Shown piece by piece: positions 62,901 through 64,000 of a DNA stretch of 64,000 nucleotides (positions within the stretch are counted from its first letter, which is position 1; each line of letters opens with the position of its first letter). Source of the DNA: Lycocorax pyrrhopterus obiensis. Its lineage: Eukaryota > Chordata > Aves > Passeriformes > Paradisaeidae. The notes below the pieces were generated by a model. It was not told the origin of the DNA. It was given only the letters and a program-made list of their open reading frames with translations, and ran no database searches. The stretch is taken from NCBI GenBank assembly GCA_014706295.1, contig JACSVZ010000011.1, positions 12,988,163 through 13,052,162 on the forward strand. Reading direction: 5' to 3'. The translations under genes were made by a program, and so were the position numbers.

Positions 62901-64000
62901 TGAATTCTCCCAAAGCTGGTTGTCATCCTGCCTCCTGCAAGCTGGCTCTGGCAGAAACAGTGGGAGCGTGTGTAGTTAGTCCTAATCTGCGCCATCCTGA
63001 GTGTCACTAAACTGCACCAATGAAGGTGTCTGGAAGTGAATCTGTCTGAAATTTTGTACTAACTAGGTTGGGGCAATGTAGTAACAAAGTTACTTTTGTA
63101 AAAAAATCGTAGCTCAAATTAGCATGGGGGCTGTAAATGAGCCTAATTGAAAAGAAAGATTTCCTAAAAAACCAGCGTGAATTACTTTTTAATTCAGGGG
63201 TGTTCTTGCCTAGGCTGTACTTTTTTTCAGAAGATACTATAAATCTGCCTGAGAAGAATGAAAGCATTTTAGCAAACTGCCTGTCGGCACTTTGCACTAT
63301 GGGGCTGCTGTGTAAAGCCCGAACACCACGCACCTTTCCTGGCTCTCCTGTCTTTACAGTGTAAAGCCTCACTCTGCTAATCCTGCTTCCACCGAAACTT
63401 TAAATAGAAGATGAGGAAGAGGGATCAAGTCTTCGGTTCGAATAATTGATGGATTAACTCAGATTTGCTTATCTCAAAGGGCAGTAAGAACTGGCTTCCA
63501 GTGGTGAGCCCCACCTGCATTAGGAGGATCTCACTTGTCCTGACAAGGTTTCCTGCTGCACAGTCATTGAAGGAGGCAGGCTTCCAGAAATGTGTGGGAA
63601 ACTACCTGGGTGTTTTAGAGAGTGTCTTACTCCACAAAGTCAGCAAACTTAGTGCCAGGTCTGTGCAATTGGTTTTGTAGGGAAATTTCCTATTCCAGAT
63701 ATGTGATCTCTTCCTCCAGTTCTGAAGTTGAACTGAGCACTTGTGATAACTTGCTGAGTTAAAAATAACAGCTAGTATTTCCCCTTAGATCAGGCAAAGC
63801 ATCTTGCATCCACCTCCCTCTTTTCTAAAAGCAAGCCACAATTAGTCTTGGTTTCCAGAAGCAATTTTTATTTATGAAGTTGCAGAGCTCTCATTTGCCT
63901 GCTCCTGGTTGCACATTCATCAGGTTATCCTTGTTCAGCACTTCACTAGGAATGGGAGGGCTGGGATCAGTGAAGGTCAGATCGCTGGAAAGCATGAGAG

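Larger units (their letters stand above)
42403..64000 (+). other. GLG1: GLG1 intron 1 (incomplete)
   Basis: The donor is GTGAGG at 42403; no acceptor followed by the expected second exon (start of the PENEISSDCNH-type sequence of human GLG1) was found up to the window end, so the intron is longer than 21.6 kb. The first 280 bp belong to the CpG island. It carries a CR1 relic at 50804-50972, a C/A-rich asymmetrical stretch at 45125-45215, and homopolymer runs near 55679 and 59792. The rest shows nothing recognisable: no other gene, tRNA or clear repeat family. Confidence 0.75.

Overview
The window is nuclear DNA of a bird. Large spliced genes with GT-AG introns, CpG-island promoters and several fragments of CR1 retrotransposons (including the bird/reptile-type 3' tail made of an ATTCTGTG octamer repeat) point to Aves. 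I cannot name the species. The four conserved genes are all on the + strand in the order FA2H - MLKL - RFWD3 - GLG1. From memory this is the same order and relative orientation as the human 16q23 block, so it is an ancestral amniote neighbourhood. Exon boundaries were read by hand from splice sites, reading phase and protein homology recalled from the human orthologues. No search was run.

Layout. 1-3760: the 3' end of FA2H (tail of one exon, then three complete exons and the 3' UTR). 3760-5450: short intergenic stretch with the undefined MLKL promoter. 5453-10158: complete MLKL, 10 coding exons, 485 aa. 10159-11394: MLKL poly(A) site, a CR1 fragment and the CpG-rich RFWD3 promoter, which carries six CCAAT boxes in one orientation. 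11395-34650: RFWD3, with 12 coding exons (746 aa) and a 3' UTR with two poly(A) signals. 34650-40700: about 6 kb of intergenic DNA with one CR1 copy and no recognisable gene. 40708-41451, minus strand: an intronless 239-codon frame made almost wholly of Lys/Glu heptads, with a poly(A) signal 18 nt behind its stop. 41530-42680: a CpG island between that frame and GLG1. 42091-42402: first coding exon of GLG1. 42403-64000: its first intron, still unfinished at the window end; no second exon was found.

The four conserved genes act in unrelated processes: FA2H makes 2-hydroxy fatty acids for sphingolipids, MLKL is the pseudokinase executioner of necroptosis, RFWD3 is a RING/WD40 ubiquitin ligase of DNA-damage repair, and GLG1 is a cysteine-rich Golgi membrane sialoglycoprotein. 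The block is therefore a conserved linkage and not a functional cluster. The one element I cannot match to the mammalian block is the minus-strand heptad-repeat gene candidate, which faces GLG1 head to head across a shared CpG island. It is the best candidate here for something undescribed.
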